A DNA stretch of 64,000 nt from Microbacterium maritypicum (GTDB lineage: Bacteria; Actinomycetota; Actinomycetes; Actinomycetales; Microbacteriaceae): assembly GCF_008868125.1 (NCBI RefSeq), contig NZ_WAAQ01000001.1, positions 62,001-126,000 of the forward strand, written 5' to 3'. Below are positions 26,632 to 35,078 of the stretch, piece by piece. The position numbers and the translations under genes are program-made. The notes beneath the pieces are model-generated. The model worked only from the letters and a program-made list of their open reading frames with translations. It had not been told where the DNA came from and ran no database searches. Each line of letters begins with the position of its first letter. Position 1 is the stretch's first letter.

Positions 26632-27424
26632 GCAGACGGCAACGCGCGCACGCGCACTCGGCACCCGCTGGCTGGGGGTGGGACTCGCCGCCGTGATCTC
26701 GGTGGTCACGCTCGGCCTCGGTCTCACCGGACGCCTCAATCTCTACATCAGCCCCGAGTCGGTGTGGTTCGCCTGCGCCGCCGCCGTCGTCACCCTGGCC
26801 GGAGCGATCTGGTCGTGCACTCTGCCGCTCGGCGAGGAGGGCGACCACGGCCACGACCACGGGCCTGCCGCCGCTGTTGTGGACGACACGGAGGGGCGCG
26901 AGGTCCCGGCTTCCTCCCGCCGCACGCTCGGTGCCGTCGCGGCCGTCACCGGTGGCGTCATCGCCTCGGGCGTCGTCGTCGCCGGTCTCATCCTGCCGCC
27001 GGCCTCGCTGTCGGTCGAGCTCGCCATGTCGCGCGCGGGGGAGCAGAGCGCGTTGTTCGTCGGCGCTGACACGGTAGCGCTCGGCGTGGCCGACACCTCG
27101 ACCTTCGGCGTCGGCGACTGGGCCAGCGTCTTCTCGGCGGCGACCAACACGGCCGCCTACGACGGTGCAGCGGTCACGCTCAGAGGTTTCGTGACGCCCG
27201 GCGAATCGGGTGACGGTGTGAATCTGACCCGTCTGGTCATCACCCACTGCGTCATCGACGCCCAGACCGCCGTCCTGCCGGTGGATGTGAAGGCCGATGA
27301 GTACGCGACCGGCCAATGGGTCGAGATCACTGGAACCGTGCGAGCGGATGCCGACGGCAAGCTGCGCATCGAACCGACCGATGTCGTCGCGATCGACGAG
27401 CCGGGAGACCCGTATGAGTACTGA
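26624..27424 (+). CDS. TIGR03943-type membrane protein, partner of UPF0718 permease
   Basis: 266 residues: three hydrophobic helices in the first 125 residues with a His-rich loop between (GDHGHDHG, near 73), then a soluble domain with a beta-rich C-terminus (TRLVITHCVIDAQ near 207). This is the pattern of the TIGR03943 family, always next to a UPF0718 permease. The start is a TTG at 26624 inside the end of the permease gene, preceded by GGGGTGA. Probably works in zinc homeostasis; mechanism unknown. Confidence 0.72.
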   Translation: MSEQTATRARALGTRWLGVGLAAVISVVTLGLGLTGRLNLYISPESVWFACAAAVVTLAGAIWSCTLPLGEEGDHGHDHGPAAAVVDDTEGREVPASSRRTLGAVAAVTGGVIASGVVVAGLILPPASLSVELAMSRAGEQSALFVGADTVALGVADTSTFGVGDWASVFSAATNTAAYDGAAVTLRGFVTPGESGDGVNLTRLVITHCVIDAQTAVLPVDVKADEYATGQWVEITGTVRADADGKLRIEPTDVVAIDEPGDPYEY

Positions 27425-29318
27425 CGACGAGCGCCCAGAGGTGCCCGCCGTCCCGCGCACCCGTGCGGAGATGCGTGCAGCGCGAGAAGCCGCCGAGGCG
27501 GCGGAGGCCGAGCGGATCGACCGCGCGGTCGCATCCGCCGACCACGTCGCCCCTCCCGTCGACCAGGGCACACAGCCCGCTGCACAGCCCGCCGCCGGTG
27601 CAGAGGATGCTGCTGTTCGTGAGGCCGCCGCTCGTGAGGCTGCCGCCCGCGAGGCCGCAGCTCGTGAGGCCGCCGTGCGTGAGGCGGGTGACCGCGAGGT
27701 CGCCGAGCAGGAGGCCGCCGCCCGCAAGATGGCCGCCTTCGAGGCCGCGGCGCGCGAGGATGCCGAGGCGACCGCGCTTCCGCCCGTCCCGCTCGCGACG
27801 GAGCCGGTGTTCGTCGGTGCCGCCCCGATCTCTGCCGACCCGATCTCTGCCGACCCGATCTCTGCCGCTGAGGCCGAGGCCGCCGAGGAATTCCCTGCGC
27901 CGCCGGCGCCTCGCGCCCCTGTGGGCCGGGAGGCCCCGCACACGCCCGTGAGTCGTCGCCGGTTCGCGCTCACGCTCGTCGCGGTTCTCGGTGTGCTCGT
28001 CGTCGTCGGAACCGGCTTGGGCATCGCCAGTCTTCTGCAGGGTCCGCGCATCAGCGACGTGCAGGTGAACGCCGCGCAGGCGATCGAGTCGTCCGGAAGC
28101 CGTGTCATCCTGACCGCCAACCAAGCCCTCGCCGACATCGACCCCGCGCAGGTGACGGTCGAACCGGCCGTGCCGTTCACGGTCGACGCCTCCGGTCGCG
28201 GCGTCGGCGTGCGATTCACCGTCCCGCTCGACGACTCGACCGAGTACACGATCCGTGTGGCCGATGCCGTGGGCGCCGGCGGCGGGCCGAAGACGACGCT
28301 GACCACGAGCTTCACGACGCCGCCTTCGAACATCTTCCTGCTACGCCGCGACGTCGAGGGCAAGGACAAGATCTTCCTCACCGACCTCAGCGGCGAGAAG
28401 GCCGTCCCGGTCTTCGAGCACGACAAGATCAACGACTTCCGCGCGACCTCCACGAAGCTCGTCGTGGCGGTGGAGGAGGACGAGGGATCCCGGCTGCTCG
28501 TGATGGACCGCGACGGCAAGAACCCGCGCGAGCTGAAGCTCCCCGGCGACGGCTATGTGGGTGCGATCCAGGTCTCCGAGCGAGGCGGCCTCGTCGGCTA
28601 CAGCTACTCCGACAAAGAGCTCAGCGACACCGAAGGCCGTGCGAGCGTGCTCGTGACCCAGTCGCTGACCGGCGACGGCGACCCGCAGATCATCGAGGTC
28701 GCCGGAGCCGAGGCGAGCGTGTTCGTCTGGCAGTTCGTGCCCGACAGCGCGGCGGTGCTGTTCATCGACTTCGACGGTGCGCTCTCGCTCGTCGACCGTT
28801 CGACCGACGCCGGCGTGCAGGCGCTCGGCCTCGCTGCCACCATCCAGGGGATCTCCCGCGGTACCTACACCGCGATCGTCGAGAGGCTCGACGGTGCGGT
28901 GGTCGAGCTCAACCTGGCGGATGGCTCTGAGCAGCCGCTCGCGGCATCCGATCCCGACTACGGGATCGCGAGCTCGATCACGCCGTTCCCCGGGGGCACG
29001 CTGCGCCACGTCGTCGCCCGCGACGACGAGGGCCTCCCGATCGGACAGGTGGTCGTGCGCGTCGACGACGACGGGGCGGCGACCCCGCTGGTGGAGGTCG
29101 GTTCGACCGACTCGATCCTGCAGGCGTGCGCATCGCCGAGCGGCCAGTACGCCGCCGTGGTGGTCGCACCGGACCTGGCGAACAACGCCTACGACGGGAT
29201 GCTGCTGCCACTGCCGGAGAACGTCGAGACGCACCTGATCGACATGGCCTCCGGCAAGGAGATCGTCGCCCTCACCGGCTTCGACGCCTCGTGGTGCCAG
29301 ACGGCCCCGCGATTCTGA
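27414..29318 (+). CDS. Membrane-anchored protein with Ala-rich repeats and beta-propeller-like domain
   Basis: 634 residues. Residues 1-180 are cytoplasmic, charged and repetitive (EAAAR pentads, then ISADP repeats). One membrane helix lies near 185-205. An Ig-like domain (about 210-305) and a long beta-rich part (about 310-634), with blades like a TolB/WD40 propeller, lie outside. Proteins built this way are sometimes found with envelope stress or cell-wall systems, but I do not recognise this one. Its ATG overlaps the end of the previous gene, so it may be translated from the zinc operon transcript. Confidence 0.7.
   Translation: MSTDDERPEVPAVPRTRAEMRAAREAAEAAEAERIDRAVASADHVAPPVDQGTQPAAQPAAGAEDAAVREAAAREAAAREAAAREAAVREAGDREVAEQEAAARKMAAFEAAAREDAEATALPPVPLATEPVFVGAAPISADPISADPISAAEAEAAEEFPAPPAPRAPVGREAPHTPVSRRRFALTLVAVLGVLVVVGTGLGIASLLQGPRISDVQVNAAQAIESSGSRVILTANQALADIDPAQVTVEPAVPFTVDASGRGVGVRFTVPLDDSTEYTIRVADAVGAGGGPKTTLTTSFTTPPSNIFLLRRDVEGKDKIFLTDLSGEKAVPVFEHDKINDFRATSTKLVVAVEEDEGSRLLVMDRDGKNPRELKLPGDGYVGAIQVSERGGLVGYSYSDKELSDTEGRASVLVTQSLTGDGDPQIIEVAGAEASVFVWQFVPDSAAVLFIDFDGALSLVDRSTDAGVQALGLAATIQGISRGTYTAIVERLDGAVVELNLADGSEQPLAASDPDYGIASSITPFPGGTLRHVVARDDEGLPIGQVVVRVDDDGAATPLVEVGSTDSILQACASPSGQYAAVVVAPDLANNAYDGMLLPLPENVETHLIDMASGKEIVALTGFDASWCQTAPRF
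27618..27686 (+). repeat. 15-bp tandem repeat encoding EAAAR
   Basis: Four successive 15-base units close to CGTGAGGCCGCCGCT, plus a partial fifth, encode a run of REAAA-type pentads likely to form a helix. Copy number may vary between strains. Confidence 0.6.
27827..27867 (+). repeat. 15-bp tandem repeat encoding ISADP
   Basis: GATCTCTGCCGACCC occurs twice exactly and a third time for 11 bases, in frame, giving ISADP-ISADP-ISA. The exactness suggests recent slippage. Confidence 0.7.
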
Positions 29319-29319
29319 G

Positions 29320-30099
29320 ATGCCCGGCGATCCCGATGTCGCCCGCGGCACCGACCGGCCGCAGGAGGCGCTGCGCCGTGCCGTCCGCGCCGACCTGAGC
29401 GACTCCGCGGTCGACGTCGCGCCGCGCCTGCTGGGGGGAGAGCTGCGCACGTTCGTCGCGCCCTCGACCGATGCCGTCGCGCTCGAGGTGCGGCTGCGCA
29501 TCACCGAGGTCGAGGCCTATCACGGGCAGGGCACGGGCGGGATCCCGGACCCTGGCTCCCACGCCCGCATGGGCCGCACGGCGCGCAACTCCACCATGTG
29601 GGGCGAGCCAGGGCATCTGTACGTGTACCTCAGCCACGGCATCCACTCGTGCGTGAACGTCGTGTGCGGGCCCAAGGGGCAGGGTGACGGCGTGCTGCTC
29701 CGCGCCGGCGAGGTCGTGGCGGGCGCTGAGGCCGCGGCCACCCGTCGCGGTGCCGCCCTTCCGCTTCGGCGCACGACGTCGCGCGACCTCGCACGGGGGC
29801 CGGGCCGCCTCGGGCAGGCCGTGGGGCTGCATCATCCGCTGCACGACGGGATCGATGCCATCACGGGCGAGGAGCAGCACGGAATGCGAGCCGAGCTGTG
29901 GCTGGGCCCGCCGCGGGACGACGTGGTGAGCGGCCCGCGCGTCGGCGTCGCCGGCGTGGCCGGAACCGCGGCCTTCCCCTGGCGCTTCTGGATCGATGAG
30001 GACCCGACCGTGTCTCCGTTCCGGTGGGGGAGAGGTGCTCAGGCGGAGTCTCTCCACACGACCGGGGTGGGCAGGATGATGCCGGCGCGCGGGCGCTGA
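29320..30099 (+). CDS. DNA-3-methyladenine glycosylase (AAG/MPG type)
   Basis: 259 residues, single-domain base-excision enzyme that flips out and removes alkylated purines. Seen: PRLLGGEL near 36, ITEVEAYHG near 59 with the catalytic Glu, and MWGEPGHLYVYLSHG near 89. RFWIDEDPTVSPFR is the usual family end; here the frame runs about 23 residues further and overlaps the convergent lacI gene by 61 bases. It starts one base after the previous stop. Confidence 0.87.
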   Translation: MPGDPDVARGTDRPQEALRRAVRADLSDSAVDVAPRLLGGELRTFVAPSTDAVALEVRLRITEVEAYHGQGTGGIPDPGSHARMGRTARNSTMWGEPGHLYVYLSHGIHSCVNVVCGPKGQGDGVLLRAGEVVAGAEAAATRRGAALPLRRTTSRDLARGPGRLGQAVGLHHPLHDGIDAITGEEQHGMRAELWLGPPRDDVVSGPRVGVAGVAGTAAFPWRFWIDEDPTVSPFRWGRGAQAESLHTTGVGRMMPARGR

Positions 30100-31049
30100 T
30101 CGTCGCGCAGCTGGGCGAGCACAGCGGCCGCTGCGGCTGCACCGAGTCCTTCCGCCGGCTGGTCGACGGTCGACAGCGGCGGGGTGGTCCTGGTCGCCCA
30201 GGAGCTGTTGTCGAATCCCACGACGCCCACGTCCTCGGGAACGCGGCGGCCGGCTTGGCGCAGTGCCAGCATCGCTCCGGCGGCGACCGCGTCGGAGGCC
30301 CCGAACACCCCGTCGATGTCGGGGGCGCGCGCGAGCAGCCGCGTCATCGCCGCAGCTCCCTCGGCGTACGAGTACAGCGGCGCCTCCTCGACCAGGTCCG
30401 GGTCGAAGTCGGGGCCCAGTGCGTCGGTGAACCCCGCGAGGCGATCGGTGCCCGAGTCGCGGTCGAGCGCCGCGGCAATCATGCCGACGCGCCTGCGTCC
30501 TGTCGCCATCAGGCGTGATGTCACGGCGTTCGCGGCCCCGCGGTTGTCGACGCCGACCCAGGCCGCATCCACATCAGGGGGATGGCCCACGTAGGCGACG
30601 GGAAGGTCGAGTCGCATGACCGCGTTCGTGATCGGATCCTGCGCGCGGGCCGAGACGATCACTGCACCGTCCACGAAGCCGCCGTTGAGGTAGCGGGCGA
30701 CGCGTTCCGTGTCGCGCACCGAGTCCACCACGAGGCACACCATCTGGTAGTCCGCCTCGGACAGCGTCTCGTTGGTACCGAGCATGATGGCGCCGATGTT
30801 CGGGTCTTCCAGGAACAGCGCGTGCGGTTCGTGCACGATGAACGCGATGGCCTGGGTGCGCTGGCGCACCAGGTTCTGCGCCGCGGTGTTGGGAACGTAT
30901 CCGACCTCGCGGATCGCCTCTTCGATCGCCGCCCGAGCGGTGTCGGACACATAGCCGCCGTTGATCACGCGGCTCACGGTTCCCCTCGACACTCCGGCCA
31001 CCCGTGCCACGTCGTGCACGGTGCTGCGGCGGCGGGCGGAAGTGGTCAT
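30039..31049 (-). CDS. LacI-family repressor of the galactoside locus
   Basis: 336 residues: N-terminal helix-turn-helix (TVHDVARVAGVSRGTVSRVI, residues 10-29), hinge helix (YVPNTAAQNLV), and a periplasmic-binding-protein-like sugar domain. It diverges from the beta-galactosidase gene, with two palindromic operators between, so it most likely represses that operon and is released by a galactoside. ATG 31049 lies seven bases after TAGGCT, so the transcript is probably leaderless. Confidence 0.88.
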   Translation of the reverse strand: MTTSARRRSTVHDVARVAGVSRGTVSRVINGGYVSDTARAAIEEAIREVGYVPNTAAQNLVRQRTQAIAFIVHEPHALFLEDPNIGAIMLGTNETLSEADYQMVCLVVDSVRDTERVARYLNGGFVDGAVIVSARAQDPITNAVMRLDLPVAYVGHPPDVDAAWVGVDNRGAANAVTSRLMATGRRRVGMIAAALDRDSGTDRLAGFTDALGPDFDPDLVEEAPLYSYAEGAAAMTRLLARAPDIDGVFGASDAVAAGAMLALRQAGRRVPEDVGVVGFDNSSWATRTTPPLSTVDQPAEGLGAAAAAAVLAQLRDDQRPRAGIILPTPVVWRDSA

Positions 31050-31056
31050 GATCGAC

Positions 31057-31062
31057 AGCCTA
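31057..31062 (-). promoter_or_regulatory. -10 hexamer TAGGCT, leaderless lacI start
   Basis: On the minus strand TAGGCT (31062-31057) is followed by seven bases and ATG 31049. Confidence 0.55.
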
Positions 31063-31114
31063 GCGACCCGGACTTGACGACCTCCACGGCGACATGCAAC
31101 CATGTGTGCACGTT

Positions 31115-31128
31115 CACAGAAATTCCGA
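31115..31128. promoter_or_regulatory. LacI operator 1, TGTGCACGTTCACA
   Basis: A 14-base near-palindrome with a central CG, as in LacI-family sites. It lies 53 bases from the lacI -10 and 36 bases, centre to centre, from operator 2. Confidence 0.75.
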
Positions 31129-31150
31129 TCAGTGCTTTCATGACCGAATC

Positions 31151-31164
31151 TGTGCACGTGCACA
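31151..31164. promoter_or_regulatory. LacI operator 2, TGTGCACGTGCACA
   Basis: Perfect 14-base palindrome with a CG centre. It lies 26 bases ahead of the beta-galactosidase ATG, probably over the transcription start. Confidence 0.8.
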
Positions 31165-31189
31165 CATCTTCGCAAAGGAGCGTCTCCGT

Positions 31190-33199
31190 ATGGCCGCCGC
31201 AGTGTCCGACCGCATCGCCGCCCTCTCCGCAGGGCGCGGCCTCGTCTTCGGATGCGACTACAACCCCGAGCAGTGGGATCGCAGCGTGTGGCCCGAGGAT
31301 GTGCGCCTCATGAAGCAGGCGGGTGTCGGCCTCGTCGCGATCAACATCTTCGGCTGGTCGTCGATCAACCCGGCCCCGGACGCCTGGGACTTCAGCGCCC
31401 TGGACGAGATCATCGGTCTTCTGCACGCGAGCGGGATCCGCATCAACCTCGGCACTGGCACCGCCTCGCCCGCCCCGTGGGTCACCGCCCGCCATCCCGA
31501 GATGCTCCCGGTGGGCGCGGACGGCACCGTGTTCCAGCAGGGCGGTCGTCAGGGGTACTGCCCGAGCTCTCCGCTCTTTCGCGCCTATGCCGCCGACGTC
31601 GTGACGCACGTGGTCGAGCGCTACGGCGATCACCCCGCGGTGTCGCTGTGGCACGTGTCGAACGAACTCGGCTGTCACAACGCCCTCTGCTACTGCGACG
31701 TCAGCGCCGAGGCGTTCCGCGTCTGGCTGCGTGAGCGCTATGACGACATCGACGCGCTGAACCGCGCGTGGGGGACGACGTTCTGGAGCCAGCGGTACAG
31801 CGACTTCGAGGATGTGCGTCCGCCCGGTCAGGCCCTGTCGCTGCGCAACCCCGGGCAGATGCTCGACTTCCAGCGGTTCAGCTCCGACGAGCAGCTCGCG
31901 CTGTACCGCGCGGAGGCCGCGATCCTGCGGGAACGGAGCAGCATTCCGGTCACGACGAACTTCATGGTCACTGCGCACATCCGCAACCTCGACTACTGGA
32001 CCTGGGCGGGCGAGATGGATCTGATCGCCAACGATCACTATCTCGACCGCCGTCTCGACGATGCCCGCGGGGAGCTCTCGTTCGCCGCCGACCTCACGCG
32101 CGGCCTCGCGCAGGGCGAGCCCTGGCTGCTGATGGAGACCTCGACGGGCGCGGTGAACTGGCAGCCGTACAACCTCGCCAAGGCGCCGGGGGAGATGCGG
32201 CGCAACATCGCCTCCCACCTCGCCCGCGGCGCCGACGGGATCTGCTTCTTCCAGTGGCGGGCTTCGACGCAGGGCGCGGAGAAATTCCACACCGCTCTCG
32301 TCCCCCACGCCGGCGAGGACTCCGACCAGTGGCGCGAGGTGGTCGAACTGGGCGCGCTGGTCGATCGCCTCGGCGAGGTCGCCGGCACCAGGGTCGCGGC
32401 GGATACCGCGCTGTTCTTCTCGTGGGAGAGCTGGTGGGCGGCCGAGAACGAAGGGCGTCCGAGCGAGGCGCTGACCTACCTCGGGCAGGTGCATGCCGCT
32501 CACGCGGCCCTGTCGGACGCGGGTCTGACCACCGACGTCGTGCGCCCCGGCGCCGACCTCGACGGCTACGGTCTGCTCATCGTGCCGGCCCTGCACCTCA
32601 TCAGCGATGCGGATGCCGCGGCCATCGCACGCGCGGTCGAAGGCGGTGCCGTCGCGCTCATCACCTTCTTCAGCGGCATCGTCGACGAGGAGGATCGCGT
32701 GCGCACCGGCGGTTATCCGGGGGCGTTCCGCGATCTGCTGGGCATCCGCTCCGAGGAGTTCGCTCCGCTGCGCCCTGGCGAGGTCGTCACCCTCACCGAC
32801 GGCACGACGGGCACCGTCTGGAGCGAGCGGCTCGCGGCGACCGACGCCGAGGTCATCGCATCGTTCGTCGACGGCCCCGCTGCCGGGGGTCCAGCGATCA
32901 CGCGGCGGACGGCCGGCGACGGCGCGGCCTGGTTCCTCTCCACCCAGCTCTCGCGAGCGGATTACGCCGGGCTGATGACGCGGATCGCCGCCGGCGCCGG
33001 GGTCGCACGGACGCCGGGCGCGGGGCCGGACGTCGAGATCGTCCGACGTGTCGGGGACACCGGCAGCTTCCTGTTCGTCGTCAACCACGGGGCGACCGAC
33101 GCCGAGGTCACGGCGTCCGGTCATGAGTTCGTCACGGACGCCCCCGCCACCGGCATCGTGCCGGCTGGGGCCGTCCGCATCATCAAGGAGGATGTATGA
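31190..33199 (+). CDS. GH42 beta-galactosidase
   Basis: 669 residues, cytoplasmic. The barrel (about 18-390) carries the acid/base Glu 159 in SNELG and the nucleophile Glu 316 in METSTG. A Cys-rich stretch right after the first (CHNALCYC) matches the metal site of GH42 enzymes. A trimerisation domain (about 400-600) and a small C-terminal domain follow. Hydrolyses beta-galactosides taken up by the linked importer. AAAGGAG stands before ATG 31190; upstream ATGs fall inside operator DNA and are rejected. The stop overlaps the first permease start. Confidence 0.9.
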   Translation: MAAAVSDRIAALSAGRGLVFGCDYNPEQWDRSVWPEDVRLMKQAGVGLVAINIFGWSSINPAPDAWDFSALDEIIGLLHASGIRINLGTGTASPAPWVTARHPEMLPVGADGTVFQQGGRQGYCPSSPLFRAYAADVVTHVVERYGDHPAVSLWHVSNELGCHNALCYCDVSAEAFRVWLRERYDDIDALNRAWGTTFWSQRYSDFEDVRPPGQALSLRNPGQMLDFQRFSSDEQLALYRAEAAILRERSSIPVTTNFMVTAHIRNLDYWTWAGEMDLIANDHYLDRRLDDARGELSFAADLTRGLAQGEPWLLMETSTGAVNWQPYNLAKAPGEMRRNIASHLARGADGICFFQWRASTQGAEKFHTALVPHAGEDSDQWREVVELGALVDRLGEVAGTRVAADTALFFSWESWWAAENEGRPSEALTYLGQVHAAHAALSDAGLTTDVVRPGADLDGYGLLIVPALHLISDADAAAIARAVEGGAVALITFFSGIVDEEDRVRTGGYPGAFRDLLGIRSEEFAPLRPGEVVTLTDGTTGTVWSERLAATDAEVIASFVDGPAAGGPAITRRTAGDGAAWFLSTQLSRADYAGLMTRIAAGAGVARTPGAGPDVEIVRRVGDTGSFLFVVNHGATDAEVTASGHEFVTDAPATGIVPAGAVRIIKEDV

Positions 33200-34122
33200 C
33201 CACCACGCTCACCGCCTCGGCGGTCTCTGCGCCCACCGCGGCGCGAGCCCGTCGGCGCGTCCCGCACAAGGGAGCCATCGCCTTCCTGATCGTGCCGTTC
33301 GGCGTTCTGTTCGCGCTCTTCTATGTCGTGCCGATCGCCTACGCGTTCTGGCAGTCCCTACTCGTCGTCGAGCGCGACGGCACCTTCGGCAAGGCCGAGC
33401 AGGTGTTCGGCGGCCTCACCCAGTACGTGCTCGTCTTCCAGAACGAGGCCTTCTGGAGCTCGATGGGGCGCATGCTGCTGTTCGGCGTCGTGCAGGTGCC
33501 TGTCATGCTGGGCCTCGCCCTGCTGTTCGCCCTGCTGCTGGACTCGCCTCTCGTGCGCGGGAAGCGCTTCTTCCGTCTGGCGTTCTTCGTGCCCTACGCG
33601 GTGCCGGGCGTGATCGCCGCGATCATGTGGGGCTCGCTCTTCTCGCCCAACCTCTCGCCCTTCACCGCGATCACCAAGAACATCGACTTCCTCGGCGCCG
33701 ACCTGGTGCTGTGGTCGATCGCGAACGTCGTGACCTGGGTCTACGTCGGATACAACATGCTGATCATCTACTCGGCACTGCTGTCGATCCCGCAGGAGCT
33801 GTACGAAGCGGCTCGCCTCGACGGCGCAGGCCAATGGCGGATCGCCTGGTCGATCAAGATCCCGCTGGTGCGGCCCGCGATCGTGATGACCGCGATCTTC
33901 TCGATCATCGGCACGTTGCAGCTGCTCGCCGAGCCCCAGGTGTTCCGGTCGTTCAGCTCGGCCGTGACCAGCACCTTCACCCCGAACATGACCGTGTACG
34001 CCACCGCATCCATCCCGAACACCAACCTGGCCGCCGCCTTCTCGGTCGTGCTCGCCGTGACGACGTTCGTGCTGTCGTTCGGGTTCATGAAGTACATGCA
34101 GCGCAAGGAGCAGAACGCATGA
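33196..34122 (+). CDS. Galactoside ABC importer, permease (MalF type)
   Basis: 308 residues, six membrane helices. The EAA loop reads ELYEAARLDGAGQWRIAWSI near residue 201. It forms the channel with the next gene's product. Overlaps GH42 upstream (ATGA) and the second permease downstream. No ATPase gene in the cluster. Confidence 0.88.
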   Translation: MTTTLTASAVSAPTAARARRRVPHKGAIAFLIVPFGVLFALFYVVPIAYAFWQSLLVVERDGTFGKAEQVFGGLTQYVLVFQNEAFWSSMGRMLLFGVVQVPVMLGLALLFALLLDSPLVRGKRFFRLAFFVPYAVPGVIAAIMWGSLFSPNLSPFTAITKNIDFLGADLVLWSIANVVTWVYVGYNMLIIYSALLSIPQELYEAARLDGAGQWRIAWSIKIPLVRPAIVMTAIFSIIGTLQLLAEPQVFRSFSSAVTSTFTPNMTVYATASIPNTNLAAAFSVVLAVTTFVLSFGFMKYMQRKEQNA

Positions 34123-35003
34123 CCACCGCGTCGATCGTCGCGCCCGGCCGGCGCCGCAGCACCGCTCGGGAATCGGGCATCTCCCGCACGGGCGCCATGC
34201 TGATCATGGCCGTGTTCACGGTCTACTTCCTGCTGCCGCTGTGGTGGCTGCTCGTCGCCTCCAGCAAGGAGACCGGCGACATCCTCACCACCGCGCCGCT
34301 GTGGTTCGCCGACTTCCACCTCTTCGACAACATCGCGGAGCTGTTCACCTACCGGGATGGCGTGTACCTGCGCTGGCTGGGCAACTCGATGCTCTACGCC
34401 GCTCTCGGCGGGGCCATCGCCACGCTCCTGGCCGCCATGGCCGGGTACGCCCTCGCCAAGTACCGCTTCCCCGGCCGCGACGTGCTTTTCGACATCGTGC
34501 TGGGAGGAGTGCTCGTCCCCGCGACGGCTCTCGCGCTGCCGCTGTTCCTGATCTTCAGCCAAGCGCAGCTGACCAACACGTTCTGGTCGGTCTTCCTCCC
34601 CTCGATCGTGAGCCCGTTCGGCGTCTACCTCGCGCGCATCTTCGCCGCCTCCTCGGTGCCGGACGAACTCCTCGAGGCGAGCCGACTCGACGGGGCGGGG
34701 GAGATCCGCACCTTCTTCACCGTCAGCATCCGTCTGATGACCCCGGCACTGGTGACGATGTTCCTCTTCCAGTTCGTGGCCATCTGGAACAACTTCTTCC
34801 TGCCGATGATCATGCTGCGCAGCGAAGACCTCTTCCCCGTCGTGTTCGGTCTCTACAACTGGAACAACCAGCTGAACCAGCTCCCCGAACTCCGCGGTCT
34901 CGTCCTGATCGGCGCCCTGCTGTCGGTCATCCCGCTGATCGTGACATTCCTCCTGCTCCAGCGCTTCTGGCGCAACGGACTGGGCGCCGGCGCCCTGAAG
35001 TGA
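34119..35003 (+). CDS. Galactoside ABC importer, permease (MalG type)
   Basis: 294 residues, six membrane helices after a basic N-terminus. EAA loop: ELLEASRLDGAGEIRTFFTV near residue 185. The start at 34119 overlaps the previous stop. Confidence 0.88.
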   Translation: MTTASIVAPGRRRSTARESGISRTGAMLIMAVFTVYFLLPLWWLLVASSKETGDILTTAPLWFADFHLFDNIAELFTYRDGVYLRWLGNSMLYAALGGAIATLLAAMAGYALAKYRFPGRDVLFDIVLGGVLVPATALALPLFLIFSQAQLTNTFWSVFLPSIVSPFGVYLARIFAASSVPDELLEASRLDGAGEIRTFFTVSIRLMTPALVTMFLFQFVAIWNNFFLPMIMLRSEDLFPVVFGLYNWNNQLNQLPELRGLVLIGALLSVIPLIVTFLLLQRFWRNGLGAGALK

Positions 35004-35010
35004 GCAGGTC

Positions 35011-35033
35011 GTCACGCGGACCTCCCGCGTGAC
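35011..35033 (+). other. Intercistronic hairpin before binding-protein gene
   Basis: GTCACGCGG (35011-35019) pairs exactly with CCGCGTGAC (35025-35033) over a five-base loop. No T-tract follows. Placed between permease and binding-protein genes, it may act as an mRNA end-point or stabiliser that lets the binding protein be made in excess. Confidence 0.55.
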
Positions 35034-35078
35034 GCACCACCCCTGCACCACCCCCATCGCATCCACGAAAGGATCGAA

